DNA of 64,000 nt from Auanema rhodensis (GCA_964057225.1 OZ059896.1:10850001-10914000), one strand, 5' to 3'; positions 1 through 11,400 are shown, counted from the first letter of the stretch. The notes: generated by a model not told the origin, from the sequence alone. Made by a program: numbers and translations.

Positions 1-20
1 TTAAAATTTATTAATTTTAG

Positions 21-201
21 ATGGAGAATATCTCGTGAACAATCAAAATCTATTGTAACACAGAAGACTTCAATCGTGTATTCACCGTCAGGAAGAACTC
101 GACGTGTATCAGCTTTATCGGATTCCATTTCAATGCGAACACAAGTACAACGTGATATATCTGATTCACCTCTTGTATCCTCCAGAAGTCAAAATTCATA
201 A
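21..201 (+). CDS. 3'-terminal exon of a gene running in from the left (product unknown)
   Basis: Seen: an acceptor-like TTAATTTTAG ends at position 20. It is followed by an open frame (phase 2) to TAA at 199-201, giving about 59 residues rich in Ser, Arg and Thr, with stretches such as RTRRVSALSDS and RDISDSPLVSSRSQNS at the end. This looks like a cytoplasmic, phosphorylatable C-terminal tail. Inference: it is the last coding exon of a plus-strand gene whose body lies outside the window, perhaps a receptor or other membrane protein, converging on the GPCR to its right. The opposite strand is also open here but shows no terminal stop inside the window and reads less like protein. The family cannot be named from this piece. 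Confidence 0.45.
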
Positions 202-644
202 ATATTTATTTCAAGATATCATTTATGTACAATTTGTTTTTTTTTTTTTTTGATTAATTAGTTACAAATTATTTTTATAAAAATCTGTTATTTCTCTTAT
301 CCAACTGATACTTTCATCAATTTCATACACAATTTTCGCTTTTGTTTTTTAATAATACATGTATATGTACAAACAATCATTTTAATTATTTTAATTTATA
401 GTCTATATCTAGAAAGATTTTCTCCTATTGTTTTTTTTTATATTTAAAACTAATTATTCTATTATATACTTATTTAATATTTATTTATCATTTTTATAAA
501 ATGATATTCATGTATGTACATGCTTGCATATTATTTTCATTCTCTTTTGTTTTTTTTTTCAATTAAATACATTATTTTTTTTTAATTTATTACTTTTCTT
601 CTTGTTGGCGATGAAAGATATTTTTTACAATTTTCAACTTTTTT
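202..644. other. Convergent 3' intergenic region
   Basis: AT-rich, homopolymer-rich sequence (runs of T) between two converging genes. I see no coding exon; it presumably holds both 3' UTRs and polyadenylation sites. Confidence 0.5.
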
Positions 645-2385
645 TTACTCGTCAATACCCTGAACTGAATGAAGTTTTTGTGTTTCTGTTCTGTCCTGTG
701 ATCGATTCTCACGAATCGGAGCATTAGATCCACGACGTGAACGCAATGTGCGCATCGAACCTCTAGTATCGGCTGATGAACTGAAGGCAAATTCCGATAA
801 CCGTTTGCCAAAGCTGCTTCGCGTTAACTGGAATAGGAAAATTTAAAAATTCAAAAGTTTTGGGAAATAATGTTATAGATACGATGAAACACATACTCGT
901 GGAAATTTTTTGAGCAGCATGACGAAACATTTCCGCCGAAAATATTCTGATGATAGACAGAACAGAATAAAATTAATTGTTTTGCCTGTTACAACTAAAC
1001 TGTTCGTTATACTAAAAATAGCTTTATGAAATCATATCAATAATATATATAAAATACCTGAAAACACTATAAAATGTTGTTCCGAGATGGCCGTAGCCTT
1101 CTAGAAGCTCCCAAATTACCATAACTGCTGATGGGCCTTGGGTCAGTGAAAAGCATAATCCAATGGCAATGACGGTTACAGTAACTTTTTGGCGTTGTTT
1201 CTGAAATTAAAATGAATTTAAGTAAAAAGAAACGAATTAAGATGATAAGCTTAACATGTTGATTGCGATTAAGAGGTCCACCACGTGCAGCTTCCCATTC
1301 AGCTAGGCTTGAATCAGAATTTCGAAGTTCTCGTATCATTAATATATTTAATAAAATAACGACAAGAATTGGAATGAATACAACCTAAAATGTGTTTTTT
1401 GAATATTTGAAATAATAAATGAGAATATACTAGAACAGCATTAAATATGGTTGATACTCTCATATATAACTTCTTTACAGGACTTGGAAAAATCTAGAAA
1501 TTAATCAAATTACTTAAATTACTTGAATTAACAGTTATAAATATATAAAAATAAGAATAAAATAAAATAATTTACTTACTATATCAATTTTTTTGTAAGT
1601 TCGTGGATGTTGATCACCAGCATAGTAACAAAAATCATAAAGTTGTGTACCATTGCAAAATGTCATGATTTCACAGTCGTATTCAAAATGATGATAAACA
1701 GTTAGTAAGCCTGTAAAAATATTTTTAAATTATAATTATATTCATATAACTTTTAAAAAAAGAAAGAATTACCTGTAGCAAAGAAGATAGAGCTTAATAC
1801 AAGAACCATCTTACCCCGTTGCCAATATAACTTGGAACGTAATGGCTGACGAATAATAAGAAATCGTTCAATTGAAACAGCTAATATAAGCCTATAATAA
1901 AGAAGTTATTCATATTTTTCAAATATAATAAATGAACCAAATAGCAGCTGCACTCATCCAATTGGCTACAGCAGCTATATGTTGTTTACTTTTCAAATAA
2001 AAATAACGAAAATTATAATCATAAGCTAGAGTATCAAATGAAGAAAGTGAATGAGGTGACATAGCTAAAAGAAAAGCTAAATCACAAAATGAGACTGCAG
2101 CCAACTGAAAGGAAATATCTCATGTTAGTTATTTTCTTCAAGAATTGAAGTTAAAAAAAGTTATCACTTGCCATATCAGAGGCTACATTCTGCACTTCAT
2201 CACTTGCTAGAACTCCTAAGTTCAATAGATTGCCAAGCACACCAAGAGTGAACTGGACCGGGAAGAGATAACGCCATAGAAATCTGTAAGCATGAAAGAT
2301 GAATATGAAAATGATTTAAAAAGCTCAAAAACCTGGACAGTGAGTCTCTAACAAATCGCAATTCTCCATGTTTGAGGCAGGTCAT
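645..2385 (-). CDS. Rhodopsin-like neuropeptide GPCR (FMRFamide/DMSR/SPRR-like)
   Basis: A seven-transmembrane receptor assembled from about nine short exons. TM1 is FLWRYLFPVQFTLGVLGNLL. TM2 contains AAVSFCDLAFLLAMSPHSL. The end of TM3 reads RLILAVSIERFLIIRQPLRS, so ERF replaces the usual DRY. An extracellular loop carries Cys and an N-glycosylation site (TFCNGTQLYDFC). TM5 contains VVFIPILVVILLNILMIREL, TM6 is KVTVTVIAIGLCFSLTQGPS, and TM7 ITNSLVVTGKTINFILFCLS lacks a canonical NPxxY. A Ser/Arg-rich tail ends at TAA 645-647. The TQGPS and TGKTxNFxLFCLS motifs are what I associate with nematode FMRFamide/myosuppressin and sex-peptide-receptor-like receptors; the exact subfamily is not fixed. 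The frame stays open upstream of Met 2385 to an in-frame stop, so an upstream first exon is possible. Confidence 0.8.
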
Positions 2386-4209
2386 GCACGGTACTGATGG
2401 CGCTAAGCTGGCATAATCAAAAGAGTCAGAAATATTAAAAAGTCGAAATGACTAGTCCCGCCACGATTATTCTTTTACCACGTTCTATTCGAGTTCGATC
2501 TACGCCTCTTCCCGTTTAAAAAGTGAGAGATAGCTGATTCTCGTATCTGAATTTTAAATTGTTTGATGTTTAGAAAATTAAAGAGGGTTTACAGTTAGTA
2601 AAGGGTATTAAAATTGACTATATGTATGTGACTCGATAGAGAGAATAGCAAGAGCACTTGAAAGAGACAAATAAATTATTTGAGAGAAGATCGAGAAACA
2701 GATGTAGAGATATGATTATACATATAGAAGAATAAAAAAATTTAAAATAAGAGATAGAAAACATCGAAGGTAATGGCATTCAAGTTCAGTCAATACTTCA
2801 ATTTAGATAGTCATATATCAATAATTATATTCAAAAATTACAAAAAAAAAACTTTTTTTTTAAATATTCGATTATAATATAAATAATTAAAAATAATAAT
2901 TTATATAAAAATCTTTATTTTTATATAGATTTTATTAAAAGAATTGATATATATATATATATCTACTAAATCTAAATAGAATAAATGAAGCCATTCGATT
3001 TCAAAACAAGATCATGTTACGATCCACTATTTTTTTCTGAAAAAGCTAATCCTTAGTAGTGTGGTAGAAAAGAAAAGCTAAAAATGGTAAACAACTTGAA
3101 TAGATTTCAAACTAAGCCAAATAATAATAAATAAAATTAAAAAATCAATTTTAAAGACAAATTTCATAGATTATATAAAATTTATTAATGAATTATATAT
3201 ATAAATAAATGAAAATAATATCTGAAAATTAGTTTTAAATTTAATAAAATAATAGAAATCAGATACAATAAATTAACAATTTTTGTAAAAATAAAAGAAA
3301 ATTTCAAATACAATTTATGATTTGTCTCACATTTTTTTCAAATTTCGAGAGAATAAAAAATTCGTAAATAGAAGAAAAATGGCTAAAGACGTTTATATTC
3401 AAGCAATACTGAATTTAGTTGGTTTTCCCAAATTGTAAACAAATCTCCCATTTCCCTTTCTTTATTTATTTTTTTTCTGCAGAAAGCTGTAAATCTTAAC
3501 TAGTTTATCTTTTATCTTTTTCTATTCAAAAATAGTTGAATGAATTGAACATTGATTATAAAAAAAAAGGGAAATTGCGAACTTACTGAAACAAAATGAA
3601 ATAAAAGTTGTTCAATTAAATTTTTTAAATTCTTTATTCCAATTAAGAAAAAATTGTAAAATAATAAATAAACAAAGTTTTAGTGAAGATATATAAAATA
3701 ATAATTTTATATTTATATTTTATTGGAAAAATAAAAGTAATAACATTAATATTTGAAAGTAATAATGAATAACATACAAATATATTGATAATATATGTAT
3801 ATTAATCAATGTTATATCAATAGTTTTACATAGTGTAAGAAGGAATTGCGGAAAAAAAAGTTTTAAAAATGTTTCAAGAACGAGAACATGAAGTAAGAAA
3901 GAATCAGAGATGACAATGATTATATTAAAAACTTTTGATCTCTAACATTTAATTTTCTTCCTTTTTAAAGATAATGCATTAAAGTTTCGTAAAAAAGCAG
4001 GATGTACTAACCATGAACAACCTTTCGAAACGGTCACACTTTTTGTTACAAGAATGATGGCGTACCTCGGTCACAGGCATCCATGTGGCCATATAAAAGG
4101 AATTTTGTATGTAACTATCTATCAACTCTTTCTTCTCTTTCTACATTTCCTTAAAATATTATATTTTAATATCATAAACTATATATAAGACTAAGTTTTG
4201 TCTTTCTAG
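2386..4209. other. Divergent intergenic region between GPCR and collagen
   Basis: About 1.8 kb of AT-rich sequence with short AT runs (for example near 2950). I found no convincing exon. It must hold the promoters of the minus-strand receptor and the plus-strand collagen. Confidence 0.5.
4092..4098 (+). promoter_or_regulatory. TATA box of the collagen gene
   Basis: TATAAAA in the context CCATATAAAAGGAA, about 110 bp before the collagen AUG. The AUG is immediately preceded by a trans-splice-acceptor-like TTTCTAG ending at 4209, so the outron would start just downstream of this box. Strong TATA boxes are common in highly expressed, stage-pulsed collagen genes. Confidence 0.6.
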
Positions 4210-5203
4210 ATGGGTTACAGTACCGTTGTCTCCGCCGCTTCCTTAGTCATCGTTTTCGGTGCCTTCATTGGCATTGGACGTATTGTCTATGACATCAACA
4301 GCATGTATGATGATGTAATGGATCGTATGCACGATTTCAAGGTATTTCAAAGTAAATCAATATTACTTTTCAACTTTTTGAATAATTTAGAATGTTGCTG
4401 ATGTAGCATGGAGAGAGGTTGTTATCAAGTCTCACCCATCTGACCGCGCTGGATTCAATGCCCTTATTGGTTAGATTTAGAGATAGTTTGATCTTTATAG
4501 TTGTTTTGTTTGTAGGAAGAAACAAGAGATCTAACAGCCAATGTAACTGCGGAGCTCAATCCAGAGGATGCCCAGCTGGACCACCAGGACCAGTTGGAGA
4601 AGCTGGACTTCCAGGAAAAGATGGACTTGATGGACTTCCAGGAGCTGACGGAATCTCTGGAAACCAAATCTTCTACGGAGATGAGGTAAGCATATTTTTG
4701 TTTATATCTCTTTTCATTATTTCTTAATTCAGAACAAGAAGGCTTGCATCGTTTGCCCAGCTGGACCACCAGGACCACCAGGAGAGCAAGGACCAGCTGG
4801 AGAGGCAGGAGAAGATGGACGTGCTGGACTCCATGGACCAGCCGGACAACCAGGACCAGACGGAGAAACTGGAGCTCCAGGAAACGACGGAAGACCAGGA
4901 CACCCAGGACGCCCAGGAGCCCCAGGAGAGAACGGACATCCAGGAGTTCAATACACTGAAGGAAAGCCAGGACACCCAGGACGTCCAGGACCACGCGGAC
5001 CTGCTGGACCTGCTGGAAACAACGGAAAGGACGGACAAGACGGACAGCCAGGACAGCAAGGACCAGCTGGAAAGGACGGAGAAAATGGTCTTCCCGGACC
5101 AGACGGACAACCTGCCACTCCAGGAACCGACGGAGAAGTTGGACCAGATGCTGGATACTGTCCATGCCCAGCTCGTACCGAAGCCATCCGCTTCATGGAC
5201 TAA
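4210..5203 (+). CDS. col: Cuticle collagen
   Basis: Four exons: 4210-4341, 4391-4469, 4516-4685 and 4733-5203, all with matching splice phases. Order of parts: an N-terminal hydrophobic segment ([20 protein letters not shown]) that anchors the procollagen; a nematode collagen N-terminal domain with a basic cleavage site (RNKRS); a short Gly-X-Y block flanked by Cys ([10 protein letters not shown]); a spacer; CIVC; and a long Gly-X-Y block with brief interruptions. The protein ends [18 protein letters not shown]. These features are those of exoskeleton collagens, which trimerise, are cut at the basic site and become cross-linked in the cuticle. Codon use is strongly biased (CCA for Pro, GGA for Gly), as in highly expressed nematode genes. 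Large antisense open frames here are Gly-X-Y shadows. Confidence 0.97.
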
Positions 5204-5401
5204 ATACAACTTTTTCGCATTCAATAAAGATTTTTTCAACATCAAACATTGTACGTAATTGAAATTTAATACAACCGATCACACATTAGAAATTATGAAT
5301 GAATGAAAATAATTTTTCACGAAAATGTTAGAAAACGTGGAAATTTTTCATTTTAACTAGAATATGTTATAATCAGTCTTTTCTATTTAACAAAACAAAT
5401 T

Positions 5402-5980
5402 ATGTCAAATCAATTAACAAATAAAAGTAAAAATACAATAGATGAAGGATTAAAATGTATACCAAGGTTAAGACAATTTACTATATTATTCTTCAAATAT
5501 TAATAATAATAATATTTTCAGATTTATAATATTTCCAAAATCATCATATGATAAAACAAAAAGTGTTAAAATAAAATTATTAAATAGTGAAACAAACTTC
5601 GTAGCTTATCTTATAAAAAGCAAAGAAGGTCTGTTTAAAATATCACAAAATTGTGGAATTTTGCAAGCAACTGAAGAGAAAGAACTTGAAGTAAACTTCG
5701 TTCTTAAACTTCTATATTTTAATTTTTTAAGTTACATCTTACTCCACATGTCGATTGGCCTTTAAAACGTAGTAAGTATCTTAAAAAGCCGTTGAAGTTG
5801 TGTATACTTAGTCTGAGCTTATCAAAAACTTTAGATTACGAGGTAATCAATGCTTATTTACTTTTATAAATATAGTAATTTAATAATTTTAAGAATGAAT
5901 TGGAATATGCATCAAATGTATTTCAAACAATGCACAAAGATTTTCAACAATATACAAAAATTAAAATCATTTTGCTGTAG
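5402..5980 (+). CDS. Small major-sperm-protein (MSP) domain protein
   Basis: Four exons (5402-5466, 5522-5690, 5732-5842, 5894-5980), about 143 residues. After a short polar N-terminus the protein reads as an immunoglobulin-like MSP fold: FIIFPKSSYDKTKSVKIKLL, then NSETNFVAYLIKSKE, FKISQNCGIL and LHLTPHVDWPLK. The pattern of one Cys and a Pro-poor CGIL turn matches the MSP layout, but the sequence is divergent and the C-terminus (YTKIKIILL) is unlike classical MSP. Family members are cytoskeletal or signalling proteins of amoeboid sperm, or cytoplasmic adaptors. Which of these applies is not visible here. Confidence 0.65.
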
Positions 5981-6198
5981 TCATATTTATAATTGGATTA
6001 ATATTTGAAAATATAATTTAATAGAATCAATCAATTAACACAAAATAAATTTATTATTATTTAATATAATTGTGTAATATGAAAATAATTATTTTTAATA
6101 AATTTTATATAGTAATAGTAGTACCATATATTATTTTATGCTATTAACTCATAAACAAATATAAAACTATAACAAATTTTCAGTAATGAAGAAATGTT

Positions 6199-6684
6199 TT
6201 AATAATTCTTAATTTTCCTTGTACCAAAAAAGAAATGTCCAATTGATAATCCAATACATAATGATGTGCATATCCAAAATGAGAAAGTCATAAAGCATAA
6301 CATGAGCATGTAACCCAAAATTATTTGAATAACATATAAGCATGATTCAAACAAATGATGAGTATCTAGTAAATAATCATGCCAACTGAAATAGTTTTTT
6401 ATTATTTTTAAATTCATTATTTCATTCAATAAATACTTTCTCATTGCATCTCCTTTGGTGTCAACATGCCAACGTATCCATCGTAATGCTTCAAGTACAA
6501 TAGCCATAGCAGCTACGACAAAACATGACCAAACCATATCTAGAATTATTTTTTATTTTAATATTATACATTTATAGGATTAAATCGTACTTCCTGGATC
6601 AGTTATCCACCATTGTTCAACCCAGATTACATCATTAACTTGTGTGTGATACCACATCCACATTTTTGGATGGCTTGGTTTCAT
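6199..6684 (-). CDS. CTR-family copper transporter 1 of 3
   Basis: The first exon (6684-6591) encodes MKPSHPKMWMWYHTQVND and a WVEQWWITDPG segment. The second starts at 6539 and reads MVWSCFVVAAMAIVLEALRW (TM1), then a linker, HHLFESCLYVIQIILGYMLM (TM2 start), and MTFSFWICTSLCIGLSIGHFFFG (TM3). The MxxxM-type motif in TM2 (YMLMLCFM) and the GxxxG in TM3 are the hallmarks of trimeric CTR (SLC31) copper importers. The linker holds a 51-nt AT-rich segment ending TTTCAG that keeps frame whether or not it is spliced, and it is probably an intron. Only a few extracellular Met residues are present, unlike copy 3. It heads away from two same-strand paralogues in a tandem array. Confidence 0.85.
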
Positions 6685-7238
6685 GATTAATCTAATTATC
6701 AATAAAACTAATTATTAAGCAATAAATAAAAAATAAATAAAACAAATTGAAATCAATATATGATTGAGAAAAATTTGTAACAATTCAATTATAATAAATA
6801 TATTTGTTTAAATAAATATATATGAACAATCTATTTTGAATGGGAACAATTGCAAAAGGTGATGTCTGTGATCGAGTGATGGGAATAAAGATAAGAATTT
6901 GAAGTTTACTTGCTGATAAGTAAATTCTCAAGATAAGAAGAGTTTTTAGATAACATAATAATAATAATAATAATAATAGTAAGAGTAATTAAGATATTAC
7001 TAAGTGATCAGTGATTATTTGAATTTGTAAAGTAATGAGTCAATTCAATGTCTTCTTATAGTCTTTTATTGCATTTTTAGAATGCTTATTCAATCAAATG
7101 TTTCAAATTTTAATAGATTTTAATATTTATTTATAATTAGTTCAATATATAATCAGTATAATATTTATTATTATTATCATATATTATTCATATATTCAAT
7201 TATAAAAAATGTTTATTTTCATAATAAAATTAAATAGA
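6685..7238. other. Intergenic region with (TAA)n microsatellite
   Basis: Contains a TAA/TAATAA repeat around 6957-6980 and otherwise AT-rich sequence. No exon seen; it would include the upstream region of copper-transporter copy 1 and the 3' UTR of copy 2. Confidence 0.5.
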
Positions 7239-7851
7239 TTATCCACAACAATCAGTCATTTCAACATTTTGTGCTATTGGCATCTTCGTTCCCGTTAAGT
7301 AATAGCCAAGTACATGTCCTTAAAAAAATAATTGAAGAATAATTTGTTGAACAAATACAACAAAGTACCTGCAATCATACTGGCAACAATTGGAACATTA
7401 TACGTCATTGAGATCATCATCAAAGAATAAGATCCATACATCTCAAAGAAATACAATATTGGAGATAGTAAATTATATGGTTTAGAAAGATATTTCAAAC
7501 TAAATCTGCAAAACATGTATATATGATTATATCGTATAATTTTTTTAATTTTGTATTACGGTAGTTGTGGTTTGGGTCTACTAAGCTCTGAAGGCATGCA
7601 ACATGAATTATCCATTTCGTCCTCATCATCTTCAACAAAATATTTCTTGAGAAGAATGGTATGAGCAAAGCGTAATAATTCAAAAGCTAATGCTATAGCT
7701 CCCACAGCGATACAAGTAAACACATAACCTTAATAAATACGTTTTTTTGTCTCAGCTTTCATATAGTTATACCAGTTACATTTGCTGGAAGCCATTCCCT
7801 AAATAGTACCGGCTCTCCGATACGGAAGTGGAAATACATTTTCATCATCAT
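7239..7851 (-). CDS. CTR-family copper transporter 2 of 3
   Basis: Four exons: 7851-7773, 7728-7560, 7505-7369 and 7318-7239. The N-terminus MMMKMYFHFRIGEPVLFREW keeps a short Met cluster and the membrane-adjacent FHF segment. TM1 is YVFTCIAVGAIALAFELLRF, followed by an acidic cytosolic loop (VEDDEDEMDNSCC). TM2 contains YGSYSLMMISMTYNV, which keeps the Met residues that line the copper path, and TM3 contains the GxxxG motif in GHVLGYYLTG. The protein ends MTDCCG; a C-terminal Cys pair is a usual copper-passing tail in this family. About 150 residues, normal for CTR1/CTR2. This copy is the closest of the three to ordinary animal CTR1 in layout. Confidence 0.88.
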
Positions 7852-8023
7852 GATTAAATTCGATCTAAATTAGAGTCAGACAGAAATTAAACAGATAATT
7901 CTGAAAAATTCAACGATAAGCAAACGATTAAACATCTTAGATGAATCATGAACAACTTAAGTTTTTAAAACTTATTTTGATAATAAAAATTTTATAAATT
8001 ATGCATATAGTGTTAACTTAATG

Positions 8024-8969
8024 CTAAAATCTTGAGAGAACTTTAGAGCTTATTCGATACTCAGTTGTTGAGTTAAATCTTAAAGTATTTGAGGTTTCAT
8101 AATCATTATGTTCTTGAACAGCTTTTCGATTTCCAAACAGGTAATGACCCACTGATAACCCACAGACCACAGCAATGCAGAGCCAAATAGAGAAGGTCAT
8201 AAAGACAAGCATGACAAAATAAGAAGAAATTGTCTGGAAATAATACTTCTTAAGGAATTATTTCTTAATAGTTTACGATAAGATATTATTCTTTGTATTA
8301 TTGGTTCATGATTGTTTCATTGTTCAAGAAAGATATTCTCACATAATTTCTAGATAATTGCATTCTTGCAAATTCTTATCAGTTTTGAATGAAATGTAAT
8401 TTGAAAAAATATTTCCTTACTTGGATAGCAAACAAAAAAGTTTGTCCAACATGGTAAACATGGAAGATTTGCTTGAAATATCTGAAAGTATTCGTTTTTA
8501 ACATTCAATTTTCGATTATTTCCATACCCATAATCATAAAACTTAGATTTTTGATGAGCATGTACATCCATTCTCCATCTAAAATACTTAACAGCTTCCA
8601 AGAAAATACATAAAGCAGCAATAATGAAGCATGAATATACCATTTCTAAAGAAGTTATATAAAAATTCATTTATAAAAACTATTTATAATAATTATAAAT
8701 AATAATATAATATATAATTAATTGATTAATTATATAAAAGAAATCTTACGTCCAGAACTTGTAGTATTCCAAAATCCAAACAAAATGGTATTATTAGGAT
8801 TGGTATGGAACCACATATACATGAAATGATTATCCATCATCATATGATGACTCATATTTCCCATAGGCATAGGCATTCCAGAAGGCATAGGCATTCCAGA
8901 AGGCATAGGCATTGGCATTCCAGAAGGCATAGGCATTGGCTTTTCAGTAGACATCATCATCTTGATCAA
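8024..8969 (-). CDS. CTR-family copper transporter 3 of 3, methionine-rich N-terminus
   Basis: Exons 8969-8750, 8645-8528, 8481-8421 and 8233-8024. The extracellular N-terminus is exceptionally rich in Met: MIKMMM, then a tandem Gly-Met-Pro repeat (GMPMPSGMPMPMPSG type) over about 30 residues, then a NMSHHMMMDNHFMYMWFH block combining Met and His ligands. TM1 is MVYSCFIIAALCIFLEAVKY, a His/Tyr-rich stretch KQIFHVYHVGQTFLFAIQ leads into TM2, and TM3 is WLCIAVVCGLSVGHYLFG. The repeat and the Met/His clusters are known Cu(I)/Cu(II) collection sites in high-affinity CTR1 proteins. A 46-nt intron (8482-8527) had to be inferred to keep the TM2 frame. The gene's promoter lies against the outer edge of the inverted-repeat element. 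Confidence 0.9.
8858..8942 (-). repeat. Coding tandem repeat (Gly-Met-Pro/Ser) in the copper transporter
   Basis: Short direct repeats of GGCATTCCAGAAGGCATAG type on the plus strand encode the Met/Pro/Gly/Ser metal-binding repeat of copper-transporter copy 3. The near-identity of units at nucleotide level suggests recent slippage expansion. Confidence 0.8.
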
Positions 8970-9139
8970 AATTACCTAAAAAAAACATAAAATTTTATAA
9001 ATTAATTTAAATAAAATGTTTTTATTAGTTCTATGTTGATTATTGTTACTTTCATACACAATTCAATATTTAAAGAATACAATAAGAATACAATAAAAAA
9101 AAGAAAGAGGGCAGAGACGGAGACAAAAAAAGAGAAAGA

Positions 9140-9722
9140 GAGATTTCAATTTTTAAATTTTTTGTAAAGTTTTTACTATTTATTATGAAAATAAACAATT
9201 GTTATAAGAGAACAAATGGAAATCAAACAGTAGGATGTCATTCAACTGACATTATCAGTCATATAAGTCAGAAAGTCAAAGCTTCGTTTTCTACTCTGTT
9301 GCTCTCATAATCATTCATACTCCAGTTCGGCCCTCATAATGATAACATTATAGTAGAGTAATCGTTCAATAAGGGCATTTATTGTCTTTTTCCATTCAAA
9401 ACATCTTAACAATTTGATTATACAATTATTACTGAATACTAAATATTATATAGTTATAAGTACCATTCTAAAAATATGAATTGATTCCAAATATATGCTT
9501 TTCTAATCAGTTATAATCAATACAAATACCTAATAATAATTTGTAGCTTTCTGGATGTTATACATAAATCATTTTTTTAATCAAAAAATAACTGGCAATA
9601 ATAATATGTATTTTGCCGTTCTAGCGCACCTTTTCGCCCATCCCCAATTTTCGCAGTTTTAAGCCGTTTTAAGGCTTTTTTTCATTAATTTTGTGTCCTA
9701 ACTCTTCGAAAATGTGTCATTT
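9140..9722 (+). repeat. Left 583-bp arm of the inverted-repeat element
   Basis: Begins GAGATTTCAATTTTT and ends GTGTCATTT. It is the exact reverse complement of the right arm as far as can be checked by eye. No coding sequence is evident in the arm. It includes an imperfect palindrome GGCAATAATAATATGTATT followed by TTGCC. Confidence 0.9.
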
Positions 9723-9971
9723 TCAACAATTTTCAAAAATGAAAAAGAACCTGCCAAGTCTAACAAATATTTATCTTGAAAAACTTGTAAAATTATTAAA
9801 GATAAGAAACTTCAGAGGATCTTTATGAGAGACACTTTGCCCCCACAAGGAATTAAGGAAAGAGAAGTTGGAATTGTAACTTTAGACTCGATAGGATGAT
9901 TCGGAGCAATAATATTTATTCATAGGAAGAAAATAATACATTTACTGAAAAAATGCTGCTTGGCTCCATTT

Positions 9972-11400
9972 TTATTCTTTAATAAAACGTCCACTAAATT
10001 TTCTCCATATTACTCCAAATCTTTGCGCATATGGAAGTTTTGAAGGATTAAAGTAACTTTTCCGGTTTTTGACTCCTATAAATATATAAATTATAAACTA
10101 TTATCTTTTGTTTTAATAATAATCTCGTTAATTTCGCTCGCAAGTTGGTCAAAATTAAGATTGAACAACTTTTCCTTGATGTACATTGCCATCTCATGCT
10201 CAACTTTTAATTTCTTCTCAAAAATTTCGAGAAATCTAAAAATAATAATTCAATAAGAATAGTTCAAACAAATGACTTTTTATTTTACCTGAAACACGCC
10301 AATAGAAAGGTCATTCTGACCCCATCCCTTCACATGAAACCTAAAAAACAAAAACAAATTGCATAAATCAGTAATTATATACAGTCCTGTGCGAAATAGT
10401 GGGGACACTCACTAGAAACCCTTATACCTTCTCAGACAAACTACAAAAATTCAGAAAAAATATATTTTGAGTGTTAAAAAATGATAATGAATTCAGAAAA
10501 AATCTTCAAAATTTTAAAAATCATGTTTAAAAGTATTTTCTGAGGTCTTGAATCTATGCCATAGGAAAAACTTGGTTATTGATCGAGCTCCGTGCTCAGA
10601 ATGATTTTAAAATATTTTTAATGAATTAACTTGTTTCTAATCTCAAATTTTGTTATATTAAGAAGGATTATTCAAAATAGTCAAAAAACACTAAATTTCC
10701 TTATAAATTTAGAAATCTCATTGAAATCAGTTTTCATTATATTAACATATATTTTGACTGAATATAAACTAAACGCAAAATTTTTGAAATAAAAAAAAAA
10801 TTTTTTTTGTAGTTTGAAGGGGAATTCTGGGCCTCTAACATAGGGGTGTCCCAACTATTTCGCACAGGACTGTATATCTTATTTGTATGCTATTCTCCAA
10901 CCGGAGTCCAGTTCTTTAGCCGTTTCAGGTTCGACTTTCTTGCGTATGAGCACAACTTTGAGAACCTGTTGTAATCCCAAGGATTCGTCAACGTTTCAGG
11001 AACAATCTTGACATTCTGTTGCCACTTCAAGTTTTTGAATATAATTCATCATGGCAAGCTTACAACCCTAGAAATATTTTAATAAAGATTACAAGTCTAA
11101 GCAAAAAGTGCTATACACTTTAGATTCATTAAATTACATTAAAAAATACATACTTGAAATGATTTCTCACACGTCTGGGCGGTATCATGTGCATCCAAGT
11201 ATCCAACTGCTCGCTCTTTTAGCAAATCGACCGTATAGATGAGCTTCGTATCGGAAATCTAGAATTATAGCCAGTTATTATGTAAATTACATGATTAATC
11301 TATTAAAAGCCTTTTTTTAATATAAATATGGCTTACCATTCTGAAATGATAGATAGCTGGTGACAAGCGGCAATTGATGAACAACCGAAACATCATCCGT
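9972..11400 (-). pseudogene. Unrecognised, apparently broken multi-exon gene inside the inverted-repeat element
   Basis: Several minus-strand segments read like protein with splice-like borders. In coding order: about 11400-11340; 11260-11155 (ISDTKLIYTVDLLKERAVGY, then LDAHDTAQTCEKSFQ); 11068-10895 (KLAMMNYIQKLEVATECQDC, then an in-frame TGA, then QQVLKVVLIRKKVEPETAKE); about 10341-10290; about 10238-10095 (FLEIFEKKLKVEHEMAMYIK); and 10075-9972 (SYFNPSKLPYAQRFGVIWRK, ending FSGRFIKE and stop). The TGA and the lack of a clean join suggest decay, although a missed intron is possible. The MITE lies between two of these segments, as if inserted in an intron. I do not recognise the family. Confidence 0.4.
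10382..10872. mobile_element. Mariner/Tc1-type MITE nested in the larger element
   Basis: Terminal inverted repeats of about 29 bp: left CAGTCCTGTGCGAAATAGTG, right end reads CAGTCCTGTGCGAAATAGTT on the other strand, continuing GGGACAC on both. Flanked by TA on each side (10380-10381 and 10873-10874), the target-site duplication of Tc1/mariner elements. 491 bp, no open frame for a transposase, so non-autonomous. Confidence 0.9.

Noticed and set aside
4464-5258. Long antisense and alternate-frame open reading frames over the collagen gene
   Set aside because: They are shadows of the Gly-X-Y repeat; the collagen frame has the family's domains and matching splice phases.
6838-6885. CSL-type sites (ATGGGAA twice) upstream of copper transporter copy 1
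   Set aside because: No link to a Notch target; two sites are within chance expectation for the window.
6957-6980. CRISPR-like or regulatory repeat
   Set aside because: A plain TAA microsatellite without spacers.
11004-11006. In-frame TGA in the element's minus-strand gene read as selenocysteine
   Set aside because: No SECIS-like structure or selenoprotein family resemblance; a nonsense mutation or unseen intron is simpler.
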